Below are positions 21,784 through 32,209 of a stretch of DNA of 64,000 bases, piece by piece. The notes under the pieces are model-generated. The model worked only from the letters and a program-made list of their open reading frames with translations, had not been told where the DNA came from and searched no databases. Position 1 is the first letter of the stretch; every line of letters starts with the position of its first letter. Location of the stretch: the NCBI GenBank assembly GCA_017852395.1, contig JAFMLE010000004.1, positions 1 to 64,000 on the forward strand. The letters run 5' to 3'. The stretch is from Flavobacteriaceae bacterium. Its GTDB lineage: Bacteria; Bacteroidota; Bacteroidia; Flavobacteriales; Flavobacteriaceae. A program made the position numbers and the translations under genes.

Positions 21784-22385
21784 ACCGGTCTAAAATTTTG
21801 GTTTAAGATATGAAGTTTCTCTTGAGAAAATTTTTTTAAAACTTCAAAAAAACTAAAAAAATCATGCTCCACTTCTGTGTAGTTTTCGACAAGCCAGTCA
21901 ACAGATCGGTCCATCTGACATTCAAACTTTGCACGGCGACTCATCTGACTCAAAATCGATCGTAATCCCTCCAAATCAGCATATTGAACTAACCAATTGT
22001 GCTTTCGAATCACAGGGATGAGTTGTTGTATTTTTTGGGGGAGTTGCGTTTTATGGGCGTCCAAAAGACAATAAAAATTGGCGCTATAAAGTGTTAAAGG
22101 CGTGGATGAATAACGATCCCAATGTGCTGCTAAAAAATGATCATAAACGAGATCTACAATGACCCGACTATAATGACGATGAACAGGAAAAAGCAAGCGC
22201 ACATGCTTTTTAAAAACAGGGTGTGCATCGGTGAAACTATCAATTTCACGATGCAACAAAACTCCAATTTGCCAAACTACTGGCAATTCCATATACCGGT
22301 TGCCTTTTAAAGCATCAGCAATAAAATTGCCAATTTGCACTCCAGGATTATTTTCAGAAAGATAAAGATGCGCAAGATAGTTCAC
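21780..22385 (-). CDS. Acyl carrier protein phosphodiesterase (AcpH/DUF479 family); GTG start
   Basis: MNYLAHLYLSENNPGVQIGNFIADALKG...HREIDSFTDAHPVFK. Confidence 0.88.
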   Translation of the reverse strand: MNYLAHLYLSENNPGVQIGNFIADALKGNRYMELPVVWQIGVLLHREIDSFTDAHPVFKKHVRLLFPVHRHYSRVIVDLVYDHFLAAHWDRYSSTPLTLYSANFYCLLDAHKTQLPQKIQQLIPVIRKHNWLVQYADLEGLRSILSQMSRRAKFECQMDRSVDWLVENYTEVEHDFFSFFEVLKKFSQEKLHILNQNFRPV

Positions 22386-22443
22386 GCTTCTAAACTAGGC
22401 TATTTTGAATTGAAAGGAACACTTTTAACCCTAAATTTCTAAC

Positions 22444-22451
22444 TATCTTTG
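22444..22451 (+). promoter_or_regulatory. -7 element TATCTTTG, exactly 4 nt before the glmM ATG
   Basis: TATCTTTG-tcct-ATG. Confidence 0.55.
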
Positions 22452-22455
22452 TCCT

Positions 22456-23835
22456 ATGACTTTAATTAAATCCATTTCAGGAATTCGAGGAACCCTTGGC
22501 GGAAAACCCGGAACCAATTTGACACCCATTGATGCAGTTACTTTTGCAGCAGCCTACGGCACACTATTGATTGAAGAGTCTCCAGACCAAAAGATATGTG
22601 TTGTGATTGGTAGAGATGCCAGACCTTCGGGTCAAATGGTACAGCAATTAGTCCAAAATACGCTTATAGCTTTAGGAATAGATGTCATTGATTTGGGGCT
22701 ATCGACTACCCCTACAGTCGCTATGGCAGTACCACATGCCAAAGCGCAAGGAGGAATTATTTTGACCGCCAGTCACAATCCCATCGAATGGAATGCATTA
22801 AAATTACTCAATAGCGCTGGTGAATTTATCAGTGCCCAACAAGGTCAAGCCGTTCTAGATAAAGCCTCTTTGCTAGATTTTGCCTTTGCACCCGTTGAAA
22901 AAATAGGAAAAATAATTCCCGATACTACCGCTTTACAGTCGCATATAACAGCTGTTTTGAAGTTGCAGTACACCCAAGCCGAAGCCGTTAAATACAGGGC
23001 GTTTAAAGTTGTGGTAGATGGCGTCAATTCTTCTGGGGGAATCGCCATTCCATTACTGTTAGAACAACTGGGGGTAGAAACCATAAAAATACACTGCGAA
23101 CCTAATGGTATGTTCCCACACAATCCAGAGCCATTGGCAGAACACCTAACCGATTTATCCGAAGCGGTTGTTGCGCATCAAGCCGACCTAGGCATTGCCG
23201 TTGACCCTGATGTAGATCGCCTGGTTTTTGTGGATGAGAATGGAACTGTTTTTGGAGAAGAATATACTTTGGTCGCCTGCGCCGACTACGTTTTGTCCAA
23301 AACACCAGGGCCAACGGTCTCCAACCTGTCCTCTTCACAAGCTTTGCAAAAAGTCACAAAAACGTATAAGCAACACTATTCGGCGGCAGCAGTAGGAGAG
23401 GTCAACGTGGTCGAAGAAATGAAAAAACAAAACGCCATAATCGGAGGCGAAGGCAACGGTGGAGTCATTTTGCCCGAGCTTCACTATGGCAGGGATGCAC
23501 TCGTGGGTGTTGCTCTTTTTCTATCTCACCTTGTCGAACAACAAAAAACAGCCTCCGAACTACGTGCGTCGTACCCTAACTATTTTATGGTTAAAGAAAA
23601 GGTGACACTTACACAAGACACTCCGGTAGACGCAATTCTAAAAATTATTGCCTCCAAAAACCAAGACCAAAAGATCAATTTAGTTGATGGAGTCAAAATA
23701 CAATTTGATAATTCTTGGGTGCATCTTAGAAAATCAAATACCGAGCCGATCATCAGAATTTATACAGAAGCACCAACATTGGATGAAGCAACAAAATTGG
23801 CACAGGATTTTAAGCAACTGATTACGAAGCTTTAA
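22456..23835 (+). CDS. glmM: Phosphoglucosamine mutase
   Basis: SGIRGTLGGKPG, VVIGRDARPSGQM, TASHNPIEWNALKLLN, VDPDVDRL, GGEGNGGVI. Confidence 0.92.
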   Translation: MTLIKSISGIRGTLGGKPGTNLTPIDAVTFAAAYGTLLIEESPDQKICVVIGRDARPSGQMVQQLVQNTLIALGIDVIDLGLSTTPTVAMAVPHAKAQGGIILTASHNPIEWNALKLLNSAGEFISAQQGQAVLDKASLLDFAFAPVEKIGKIIPDTTALQSHITAVLKLQYTQAEAVKYRAFKVVVDGVNSSGGIAIPLLLEQLGVETIKIHCEPNGMFPHNPEPLAEHLTDLSEAVVAHQADLGIAVDPDVDRLVFVDENGTVFGEEYTLVACADYVLSKTPGPTVSNLSSSQALQKVTKTYKQHYSAAAVGEVNVVEEMKKQNAIIGGEGNGGVILPELHYGRDALVGVALFLSHLVEQQKTASELRASYPNYFMVKEKVTLTQDTPVDAILKIIASKNQDQKINLVDGVKIQFDNSWVHLRKSNTEPIIRIYTEAPTLDEATKLAQDFKQLITKL

Positions 23836-24712
23836 CCGGTTTGAGATGCCGATGTTTAAACCGATTGTGCGACCATAAATATTGTGTTGGGTCTTTGTAA
23901 ATCTGTGCTTCCAACAATTCAATAAAGGTGTCTGTTATTTCATTGGTCTTTGTTTCCTTAGACTGATCGCTGATAACCTTAAATGTGACTTCATAAAACC
24001 CCCTTTTTACACGCTGAATATCTGCAAAAACCACAGGGATATTGTATTCACGAGCGATACGCTCAGCTCCCGTAAAGACAGGGACATCTACCCCCAAAAA
24101 AGTACGCCAATAGCTTTTGGGCTTAGGCCTTGGTGATTGATCACTAGCAAATCCATAATGACCATAAATGTGTTTCTTTTGGTGTTTGGCAATCGTTTCT
24201 ATAGTCTTAAATCTTGGGATCAAATCCGCACGATATTTTTTTCTGATTTTTCGAATCAAACGATCAAAATAGGGATTGGAAAGTGGTGAGTATATGCCAT
24301 AGGGGGTATTGTCTAACCACAAGCCCAAAGACAACATCCATTCCCAGCTGGAGTAGTGGCCACATATGATGATCGTGCTTCGGTTTTGTTTTTCAAAACC
24401 GCGGAGCACCTCGATATTTTTTGGAATTAACCGTTTTTTTATTTCTCGATTTGGTAGCGTAATTCCTTTTATAATTTCTAAAAACAAATCACACATATGC
24501 CTATAAAAAGACCGAGATACTCGATTGACTTCCTTTTCAGAATAGTTGGGAAACGCCAATCGTATGTTCTGATGAATCATTTTTTTTCGGTACCCAATAA
24601 CACGCCCCAAAAAAAAACTTAGTAGATCCGAAAAAGCATAAAAAACCGGAAAGGGCAATAGAGATATGATCAGCAAAATCGGGTAGGTCAATACAAAGAC
24701 GAGGAAATGCAC
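23822..24712 (-). CDS. LpxL-family lysophospholipid/lipid A acyltransferase; GTG start
   Basis: HYSSWEW (HX4E), FASDQSPRP, TFLGVDVPVFTGAERIAREYNIPVV. Confidence 0.9.
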   Translation of the reverse strand: MHFLVFVLTYPILLIISLLPFPVFYAFSDLLSFFLGRVIGYRKKMIHQNIRLAFPNYSEKEVNRVSRSFYRHMCDLFLEIIKGITLPNREIKKRLIPKNIEVLRGFEKQNRSTIIICGHYSSWEWMLSLGLWLDNTPYGIYSPLSNPYFDRLIRKIRKKYRADLIPRFKTIETIAKHQKKHIYGHYGFASDQSPRPKPKSYWRTFLGVDVPVFTGAERIAREYNIPVVFADIQRVKRGFYEVTFKVISDQSKETKTNEITDTFIELLEAQIYKDPTQYLWSHNRFKHRHLKPVKAS

Positions 24713-24730
24713 GTATATTGATTTAGGCTA

Positions 24731-24738
24731 CAAATATA
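24731..24738 (-). promoter_or_regulatory. -7 element TATATTTG for the LpxL-family gene
   Basis: Reverse complement of caaatata in a 54-bp divergent spacer. Confidence 0.45.
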
Positions 24739-24754
24739 TGTAGATAGTTTAGCA

Positions 24755-24762
24755 TATCTTTG
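24755..24762 (+). promoter_or_regulatory. -7 element TATCTTTG, exactly 4 nt before the rhomboid gene ATG
   Basis: TATCTTTG-aaaa-ATG. Confidence 0.55.
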
Positions 24763-24766
24763 AAAA

Positions 24767-25414
24767 ATGTCAATATCTCTAGCTGTTGGGCTTTTAATTG
24801 CAGTTACTGTTCTGGTATCCTATAAAGGTTTTAAGGATTATGCGTTTTTTGACCGTTATAAATTCAATATAAAAAGCATCCGAAGCGGGCAATGGTATCG
24901 ATTGTTGAGCACGGCCTTTTTGCATGTCGATCAACAGCATTTGCTTTTCAACATGATTACACTTTATTTTTTTGGAGATGCTGTTTTACAACCCTTTGGC
25001 AGTTTGGTCTTTTTTGGAATTTACATTTTGAGTGTATTTGGCGGCAGTGTCGTCGCTTGGGCATACCACAATGATACACCTCATTACACTGCAGTTGGTG
25101 CGAGTGGAGGCGTAGTGGGCATTTTATTTAGTGCCATTTTGATACACCCCGATATGCAATTGGCTTTTCTCTTTTTCCCAATACCCATTCCAGGCTTTGT
25201 TTTTGCCATTGGCTATCTGGCGTATACCCTCTATGGGATGAAACGTCAAAATGATCTTATCGGACATACAGCCCATATGGGGGGCGCACTTTTTGGGGTT
25301 TTAATAACCTTGATGGTCTCTCCAGACCTGATTGTCAATCAGTCTAATATTGTGCTGATTTGTTTGGCAGCGGTTGTTGTATTGGCTTTTTTACTGTGGA
25401 GAAAAAAAACCTAA
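24767..25414 (+). CDS. Rhomboid family intramembrane serine protease
   Basis: Multiple TM segments; AVGASGGVVGILF (GxSG) and IGHTAHMGGALFG catalytic His. Confidence 0.93.
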   Translation: MSISLAVGLLIAVTVLVSYKGFKDYAFFDRYKFNIKSIRSGQWYRLLSTAFLHVDQQHLLFNMITLYFFGDAVLQPFGSLVFFGIYILSVFGGSVVAWAYHNDTPHYTAVGASGGVVGILFSAILIHPDMQLAFLFFPIPIPGFVFAIGYLAYTLYGMKRQNDLIGHTAHMGGALFGVLITLMVSPDLIVNQSNIVLICLAAVVVLAFLLWRKKT

Positions 25415-26517
25415 GGCTGACTTAAGAGTTCTGTCAACTTTTTTTCAAGTTGCATCCCTCGCAAATCTTTACCAACAATAACTCCATTTTCATCCAATAT
25501 AAACATGGCCGGTATCGCACTGACTTTATAGGCTTGTGCAATAGGATCCTTCCAATACTGAAGATGCGAGACATGATCCCAAGTCAGACCATCATCAGCA
25601 ATCGCTTGAATCCATTTTGATTTTTCTTTGTCTAGGGATACGCTAATAATATGCAAGCCCTTATCCTTTAGCTTGTTGTAGGTGCGTACCAAATTTGGAT
25701 TTTCGACTCGACAGGGGCGGCACCAAGAGGCCCAAAAATCAATAACGGTTATTCGACCCAATGCATTGTTTAGGTTCAATTGCTTACCATCAGGTGTGGG
25801 TGCGTCAAAATCTGGAGCAGTGCTTCCAATTGCGGTTGGGTCTGCAGGTTGATCGACCAATGACTTTAACCGAATGCCAATGCTACTGTTTTTTAAGCGA
25901 TCAGAATACGAAGCATAGTATTCTTGTGCTTCTTTGGGGGTGATGGATTTATTGACCAAATACCGCTCTAAAATCAAAAGTGAAATAAAAGAGTCTGTAT
26001 GTGTAGAGATAAATGATAATTCGTATTTCTTAATCTGTTCTTGTACATCATTGAACTGTTGTTGCAAGTCTTCAACAAGTAGATTATCTCCTCTTACACT
26101 TGCCTGCTGCATGTCTTGACGGATTCCATTAATGGAATTGATATAGGCTTTGGTTTCCGCTCTATAGGTCATAAAATCGTCATTTGAACGTGTGCCTTTG
26201 GCTATAGAGCTGCTCAAACTGTCTTTAAACAACGTTACTGCAATGGTTCCCTTTTCTGCGATAAAAGGAAAATTGAGATTGATCCCTTCTACTGCTAAAA
26301 AATTTATTTCAGGAAAATCTAATTTTGATGAAAATTTGAAAACACCCTCAGACACCAAACTCGTATCAACAACCTGAGGTTGATTGTTTGCATCCGGAAC
26401 AATCAAATATATTTGTTTTCCATTGACAGCATCAATAGTTCCTTTAATTTTAAGATCAGAACTCATGTTGCTGCACGACATGAGTACCAAGGATAGTGTT
26501 ATAAGAGAATATTTCAT
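25411..26517 (-). CDS. TlpA-like thioredoxin-fold lipoprotein with DUF4369-like N-terminus
   Basis: Start reassigned to MKYSLITLSLVLMSCSNMSSD (lipobox); WASWCRPCRVENPNLVRTYNKL. The longer ORF (to 26892) only runs antisense to aroC. Confidence 0.9.
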   Translation of the reverse strand: MKYSLITLSLVLMSCSNMSSDLKIKGTIDAVNGKQIYLIVPDANNQPQVVDTSLVSEGVFKFSSKLDFPEINFLAVEGINLNFPFIAEKGTIAVTLFKDSLSSSIAKGTRSNDDFMTYRAETKAYINSINGIRQDMQQASVRGDNLLVEDLQQQFNDVQEQIKKYELSFISTHTDSFISLLILERYLVNKSITPKEAQEYYASYSDRLKNSSIGIRLKSLVDQPADPTAIGSTAPDFDAPTPDGKQLNLNNALGRITVIDFWASWCRPCRVENPNLVRTYNKLKDKGLHIISVSLDKEKSKWIQAIADDGLTWDHVSHLQYWKDPIAQAYKVSAIPAMFILDENGVIVGKDLRGMQLEKKLTELLSQP

Positions 26518-26541
26518 CACTTGCATGTTTTCATTTACTTG

Positions 26542-26549
26542 CAAAGATA
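26542..26549 (-). promoter_or_regulatory. -7 element TATCTTTG upstream of the TlpA-like gene
   Basis: Reverse complement of caaagata. Confidence 0.45.
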
Positions 26550-26627
26550 GTAAATGACCTATACTTATCAGTACGTAAAAATGCATTCTGGGAATTGAAA
26601 AAACCAAATTACTCTTAATTGTTTGTC

Positions 26628-26635
26628 TATATTTG
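26628..26635 (+). promoter_or_regulatory. -7 element TATATTTG upstream of aroC
   Basis: TAnnTTTG 15 nt upstream of ATG 26651. Confidence 0.45.
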
Positions 26636-26650
26636 TGGATATCGCAAATT

Positions 26651-27721
26651 ATGGCTGGTAATATTTTTGGAAACGTTTTTCGTTTAACCACTTTTGGTGA
26701 ATCACATGGCCCCGCATTGGGAGGCGTTATAGATGGTTGCCCTGCAGGGATCTCGATTGATATAGAAGCTGTACAGGCTGAATTAAATCGACGAAAACCA
26801 GGACAGTCAGCCATCGTTACACAACGAAAAGAACCCGATACCGTTGAGTTTTTTTCAGGAATTTTTGAAGGGCAAACAACAGGCACTCCCATCGGTTTTG
26901 CAATTCACAATACCAATCAAAAGTCTAAAGATTACAACCACATAAAAGACAGTTTTAGACCCTCACATGCCGATTATGTATATGACCAAAAATACGGTGT
27001 ACGCGATTATCGTGGGGGTGGGCGAAGTTCTGCACGAGAAACCGCTTCTCGAGTGGTTGCTGGAGCCATTGCAAAACAATTTTTAAAAGACATTAAAATC
27101 AATGCCTTTGTTAGTGCCGTTGGTTCAATAAAGGTTGATGGCGATTATACCGCATTAGATTTTTCTCAAATAGAATCTAATCCTGTGCGCTGTCCAGATC
27201 CGGCCAAAGCCGAAGAAATGGAATCGTATATCAAAAAAATAAGAAAAGAAGGGGACACCGTCGGAGGAGTGGTGAGTTGTGTTATACAAAATGTGCCCAT
27301 TGGACTTGGAGAACCCGTTTTTGATAAATTACATGCTGCACTCGGAAGCGCCATGTTGTCTATTAATGCCGTTAAAGGTTTCGAATATGGCAGTGGATTT
27401 GATGGTGCAAAAATGACCGGCAGCCAACACAATGATCTTTACAACCAAGATGGCACCACAAAAACCAATTATTCTGGTGGAATACAAGGGGGTATTTCGA
27501 ACGGAATGGCTATTTATTTTAATGTGGCTTTCAAACCGGTAGCCACCATAATGCAAACCCAAGAAACCCTTAATAATAAAGGCGAATTTGTAGATATGCA
27601 AGGCAAAGGTCGTCATGATCCTTGTGTTGTACCACGTGCAGTACCCATTGTTGAGGCCATGGCAGCGCTTGTTTTGGCTGATTTTATGCTTTTAAAACGA
27701 CTTAATAACAACCAATTATGA
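26651..27721 (+). CDS. aroC: Chorismate synthase (start at [10 protein letters not shown])
   Basis: [51 protein letters not shown]. Confidence 0.97.
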   Translation: MAGNIFGNVFRLTTFGESHGPALGGVIDGCPAGISIDIEAVQAELNRRKPGQSAIVTQRKEPDTVEFFSGIFEGQTTGTPIGFAIHNTNQKSKDYNHIKDSFRPSHADYVYDQKYGVRDYRGGGRSSARETASRVVAGAIAKQFLKDIKINAFVSAVGSIKVDGDYTALDFSQIESNPVRCPDPAKAEEMESYIKKIRKEGDTVGGVVSCVIQNVPIGLGEPVFDKLHAALGSAMLSINAVKGFEYGSGFDGAKMTGSQHNDLYNQDGTTKTNYSGGIQGGISNGMAIYFNVAFKPVATIMQTQETLNNKGEFVDMQGKGRHDPCVVPRAVPIVEAMAALVLADFMLLKRLNNNQL

Positions 27722-29028
27722 AAAAACTAGCCCTTCATTGGCAAATTCTCCTCGGCATGCTTACCGGTGTACTTTTGGGAGTTTTGCTTTCTTACACTTC
27801 GTTTGGACCCAATTTTATCAAAGATTGGATAAAACCTTTTGGAACTATTTTTATCAACCTACTAAAATTGATTGCCATGCCCCTGATTTTGGCATCATTA
27901 ATTAAGGGAGTGTCCGATCTCAAAGACATTTCCAAATTGTCCAAAATGGGCGGGCGTACCATCGGCATATACCTTTGTACAACGATTTTGGCCGTTGTGT
28001 TGGGATTGGTTTTGGTCAATACCATCAAGCCCGGTAACAACATCAAAGAAGAAACCCGCGAAGAACTGATGCTTGCCTATGAAGAAGGCGCGAGTGCTAA
28101 ACGTGCAGTCGCCCAACAACAACGTGAGGCGGGTCCGCTACAACCCCTAGTTGATATTGTTCCAAGCAATATTTTTGAGGCCACGACAAACAATCGCAAT
28201 ATGCTGCAGGTCATATTCTTTGCTGTATTTTTTGGAATTGGGTTAATTCTAATTCCTCAAGACAAAGCAGCCCCAGTAAAGGCTTTTTTTGATGCATTCA
28301 ATGAAGTAATTCTAAAACTTATCGACCTCATAATGCTGGCAGCCCCCTATGGTGTGTTTGCACTTCTTGCTGCTCTAGTGGTCGAATCACCAAGTTTGGA
28401 TCTCTTCCAGGCCTTAGGCATGTATGCAATAACACTACTCATTGGTTTAGCATTGATGATTGTTGTTTACATTGTTTTGGTTAAAATATTTACAGGACGA
28501 TCACCAAGTTTTTTTATGAACGGAATCGCACCTGCCCAATTACTTGCCTTTTCTACCAGCTCGAGTGCAGCCACCCTACCTGTAACCATGGAACGTGTAG
28601 AAGAGCATCTTGGTGTTGACGAAGAAGTTGCAAGTTTTGTTTTACCAATAGGAGCGACCATCAACATGGATGGCACTAGTGTTTATCAAGCCGTTGCCGC
28701 AGTTTTTATTGCACAAGCGTTTGGTCTCGATCTAACGTTAGGTACGCAGTTAGGGATCATTCTAACAGCAACTTTAGCGTCTATAGGCGCAGCAGCCGTG
28801 CCTGGTGCTGGCATGGTTATGTTAGTTATTGTATTGGGTCAGGCAGGCATTCCTGAGGCTGGACTTGCATTGATTTTTGCAATTGATAGACCGCTTGATA
28901 TGTGTCGTACAATCACCAATGTAACAGGTGATGCAGCCGTATCAATGATGGTGGCCCACTCGTTTGGAAAACTCAAAGAAGAACCACACGAAAAAAAGTG
29001 GGATGATAACTACCCCACCAAAGGGTGA
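27718..29028 (+). CDS. Dicarboxylate/amino acid:cation symporter (DAACS family)
   Basis: [56 protein letters not shown]; overlaps the aroC stop by ATGA. Confidence 0.95.
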   Translation: MKKLALHWQILLGMLTGVLLGVLLSYTSFGPNFIKDWIKPFGTIFINLLKLIAMPLILASLIKGVSDLKDISKLSKMGGRTIGIYLCTTILAVVLGLVLVNTIKPGNNIKEETREELMLAYEEGASAKRAVAQQQREAGPLQPLVDIVPSNIFEATTNNRNMLQVIFFAVFFGIGLILIPQDKAAPVKAFFDAFNEVILKLIDLIMLAAPYGVFALLAALVVESPSLDLFQALGMYAITLLIGLALMIVVYIVLVKIFTGRSPSFFMNGIAPAQLLAFSTSSSAATLPVTMERVEEHLGVDEEVASFVLPIGATINMDGTSVYQAVAAVFIAQAFGLDLTLGTQLGIILTATLASIGAAAVPGAGMVMLVIVLGQAGIPEAGLALIFAIDRPLDMCRTITNVTGDAAVSMMVAHSFGKLKEEPHEKKWDDNYPTKG

Positions 29029-29105
29029 TTCCTCCATTACTGATTACGTTCAAATTTTAGCGAATCGTTTTTAAGACAACTTTTTAGATTTTGAATACCA
29101 CACCA

Positions 29106-29600
29106 ATGATCGAAATTTTTATAACAGGAGGGACTTTTGACAAAGAGTACAACGAAATAACAGGTACGCTTTTTTTTGAAAACACCCACCTCCCAAAAAT
29201 GCTCGAACGTAGCCGTTGTCGTTTGCCCATCAAAGTCTCTAAACTTATGATGAAGGACAGTTTAGAACTTGTAGATGAAGATCGTTTGAAATTGTGCAAT
29301 CACATTGCAACATCCAACGCGGACCAAATTGTTGTAACCCATGGCACGGATACCATGGTTGAAACCGCACGATTTATTGCTGATCAAAATATTGCTTCAA
29401 AAACCATAATCCTCACAGGAGCCATGATTCCCTATGCTTTTGGGAGTTCTTCCGATGGTTTTTTTAATTTGGGCTGTGCCTTATCCTTTGTGCAATGCAA
29501 ACCAAACGGGGTATATGTAAGCATGAATGGTCAGTGTTTTGATTGGCATAACGTTGCAAAGAATAAAGAAAAAGGATTTTTTCATCCGCTCCAAGAATAA
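29106..29600 (+). CDS. Single-domain asparaginase-like protein (N-terminal asparaginase domain only)
   Basis: IFITGGTFDKEYNE and VVTHGTDTMVETARF, TIILTGAMIPYAF; about 164 aa, no C-terminal domain. Confidence 0.85.
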   Translation: MIEIFITGGTFDKEYNEITGTLFFENTHLPKMLERSRCRLPIKVSKLMMKDSLELVDEDRLKLCNHIATSNADQIVVTHGTDTMVETARFIADQNIASKTIILTGAMIPYAFGSSSDGFFNLGCALSFVQCKPNGVYVSMNGQCFDWHNVAKNKEKGFFHPLQE

Positions 29601-30017
29601 CTACGATTCTATAAAGCGATTTTTTTGCTCCGGATTTGGAATTGGACAATCCGTGTAGGGTTTAAAAAAACGGTATCTGTTTTTAGCAACACCACGATAC
29701 ATCCAATCGGTTATGAATGTTGGCAATACTGAAAAAACAAGAAAAATTCGACTGATTCCTCTCAATCTTTTGAGAATTTGAAATACCGCCTGAGATTCGA
29801 CCCAAAAGGCTTCACCAGGTTTCCACAATATCAATGATTGTGTATAGTCCAGGTTGCGGTCGTTGGTAAATTGCTTTCCAAAAGTACCTTGAAGTGCGGC
29901 AAAATAAAATTGCTGTTTGTGGTCCTGTGCAATAACATAACGCACTGCCCAGTGACAAAGAGGGCATTGTCCGTCATAAAAAACGATATAGCCATTTAGA
30001 TACGGGTCGACATTCAT
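29601..30017 (-). CDS. DCC-family thiol-disulfide oxidoreductase-like protein
   Basis: YIVFYDGQCPLCHWAVRYVIAQD (DxxCxxC), WMYRGVAKNRYRFF. Confidence 0.88.
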   Translation of the reverse strand: MNVDPYLNGYIVFYDGQCPLCHWAVRYVIAQDHKQQFYFAALQGTFGKQFTNDRNLDYTQSLILWKPGEAFWVESQAVFQILKRLRGISRIFLVFSVLPTFITDWMYRGVAKNRYRFFKPYTDCPIPNPEQKNRFIES

Positions 30018-32170
30018 TTTACAAGTTCTAACTGATCCAAACCAACCTGAGTAGTAAACAATCCATAATTGACAATGGCCTTGTTTTTTTCGATGCTATC
30101 GATACTTCCAACGGACTTGCTATCAAGAATTCTGACACGGTCTCCAACCTTTAGAACAACTTTGGGTTTTGGAGGTTGTGGCGGTGCCTTCTTAGCAGAT
30201 TTTTTTTCTTTGCGTATGGGCACAATGGCTTTTTCTAACTCGGCTTGTACCTTTTTTTTCTTGGCTTTTTCTTTTTTAGCTACAGCAGCGGTTTTCTTTT
30301 TCCGCTTTGCGTTTTCACCCTCAACCAACTGCAAAAGTTGCGCAACCAGCGGTCTTTTTCGGTTATCGATAAAATATTTTTCAGCGGCCTCATTAAATTT
30401 ATTTCCTAACACAATCATCCGTTGATTGTGGTCATACATTTCTTGATAATTCAACAGCTTTTGCTTGATTTTATCATTAAGTACTTCTAGTTTTTCAGAC
30501 TCTTTTTGCGCTTTAGAGGCTTCTTCTTTTAGACTTCGGCCCGACTCGGCCATTTGTTTGCGCTCTTTTTGAAGTTTGGCAATCGTGGCGTCAAATCGGA
30601 TTTTGCCACGCTCAATTTTCTTTTTGGCACGATTGATTAGACTGTAGGGAAGTCCGTTTTTTTGCGCAACTTCAAAAGTAAAAGAGCTTCCTGCTTCGCC
30701 CATAACAAGTTTAAAGACCGGCTCAAGTGTTTTGCTATCAAATTGCATATTGGCATTGACCATTGCTGGTTGCTCATCTGCCAGAGCCTTGAGATTGGCA
30801 TAGTGGGTTGTAATGATTCCAAAAGCATCTCGTGCATAAAAATCTTCTAAAATAGCTTCTGCCAATGCACCGCCTAATTCTGGATCGGAGCCGGTACCAA
30901 ACTCATCGATGAGAAATAAGGTGTTTGCATTGCATTTTTTCAAAAAAGATTTCATGTTTTTCAACCGATACGAATAGGTGCTCAAATGATTTTCAATGGA
31001 TTGATTGTCGCCAATATCGGTAAGGATTCGATCAAAAAAAGCGACTTCACTGCGTTCGTGAACTGGAATCAAAATGCCACTTTGGAGCATGAGTTGCAAC
31101 AAGCCTACGGTTTTTAGGGTTATACTTTTTCCGCCAGCATTAGGCCCAGATATCACTACTATGCGCTGCTCATAATCCAAAGCGATATCTTGGGGATAAG
31201 TGTTCTTTTTTTCTTTGATATGTGATAAAAAAAGTAGGGGATGAAAAGCGTTTTTGAGGCGTATGCTTTGATCGGAAGACCAATTGGGTAAACATGCGTT
31301 GATCAGCTGTGCATATTTTGCCTTTGCATAAATTACATCCAGGTGACACAAAAAGGATTGTGAGCCAGCGAGCAAGTCCAAAGCGGGGCGCAGGGTGTCG
31401 GTCAACTGACTGAGAATTTTTTTTATTTCCTCATCTTCTTCAAATAGCAGGTTTTGCAATTCATAAGAATATTGAAGCGTTGCCTCGGGTTCTATAAAAA
31501 CAATACTTCCTGTTTTTGAGCTGCCCATGATACCACCTTTTACCTTTCTGCGGTGCATGGCTTTGACTGCTAGAACCCGACGGTTGTCGATTACAGACTC
31601 GCGGATATCATCTAGATAATCTAGGTTTTGATAATGTGCCAGTGCTTTGTTAAAACTACTTCCAATCTTACCCCGAACAACCTGAATGTTTTTTCGGATT
31701 TGGTACAGGGTTTCACTAGCATTGTTTCGGATTTCACCAAAGCGATCGATTATGGCATCGATATCTGTTTTGATCGTTTTATTTACATAGAGTTGTTCGC
31801 TGATTTGAAATAGCTGGGGGTAGTAGGTTTTGAATTTATTGAAAAATACCAACAAGACATTGGTCGTTTCGTTGAGTGCAGCGATGTCTCTAAATGCTTG
31901 AATTTCTAAAACACTCCCTTCTATTTTCAACAGTCGAAGTGCTGCACTGATTTCTTCAAACCCATGATTGGGTATGCGGTTTTCGTTATCAAAAGAAGCG
32001 GTGAATTCTGCGACCAGCTCCAAAGCTACTTTAGCAGTTTGCTGATCTTCTAAAGGACAAATTTCTTGGCAAGCAACTTTACCCAAGGGCGTAATCGCAA
32101 AGGGCGAAATGGAATCAAGTACTCGTCTAAATTCTAAATCTTCAAGTGTTTTGCTGGGGATATAGCCCAT
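30014..32170 (-). CDS. mutS2: MutS2-type ATPase without Smr domain
   Basis: VVISGPNAGGKSITLKTVGLLQLMLQSG, LIDEFGTGSDPELGGALAEAILE; C-terminus is KOW-like VLKVGDRVRILDSKSVGSIDSIEKNKAIVNYG and then ends. Confidence 0.88.
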   Translation of the reverse strand: MGYIPSKTLEDLEFRRVLDSISPFAITPLGKVACQEICPLEDQQTAKVALELVAEFTASFDNENRIPNHGFEEISAALRLLKIEGSVLEIQAFRDIAALNETTNVLLVFFNKFKTYYPQLFQISEQLYVNKTIKTDIDAIIDRFGEIRNNASETLYQIRKNIQVVRGKIGSSFNKALAHYQNLDYLDDIRESVIDNRRVLAVKAMHRRKVKGGIMGSSKTGSIVFIEPEATLQYSYELQNLLFEEDEEIKKILSQLTDTLRPALDLLAGSQSFLCHLDVIYAKAKYAQLINACLPNWSSDQSIRLKNAFHPLLFLSHIKEKKNTYPQDIALDYEQRIVVISGPNAGGKSITLKTVGLLQLMLQSGILIPVHERSEVAFFDRILTDIGDNQSIENHLSTYSYRLKNMKSFLKKCNANTLFLIDEFGTGSDPELGGALAEAILEDFYARDAFGIITTHYANLKALADEQPAMVNANMQFDSKTLEPVFKLVMGEAGSSFTFEVAQKNGLPYSLINRAKKKIERGKIRFDATIAKLQKERKQMAESGRSLKEEASKAQKESEKLEVLNDKIKQKLLNYQEMYDHNQRMIVLGNKFNEAAEKYFIDNRKRPLVAQLLQLVEGENAKRKKKTAAVAKKEKAKKKKVQAELEKAIVPIRKEKKSAKKAPPQPPKPKVVLKVGDRVRILDSKSVGSIDSIEKNKAIVNYGLFTTQVGLDQLELVK

Positions 32171-32194
32171 GTTATTTTTCTTAATTTAGCTATG

Positions 32195-32202
32195 CAAAAG
32201 TA
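32195..32202 (-). promoter_or_regulatory. -7 element TACTTTTG upstream of mutS2
   Basis: Reverse complement of caaaagta, 24 nt from the ATG. Confidence 0.4.
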
Positions 32203-32209
32203 ATAAAAC

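Noticed and set aside
26518-26892. N-terminal extension of the TlpA-like ORF
   Set aside because: Runs antisense into aroC; the lipoprotein signal at 26517 is a clear true start.
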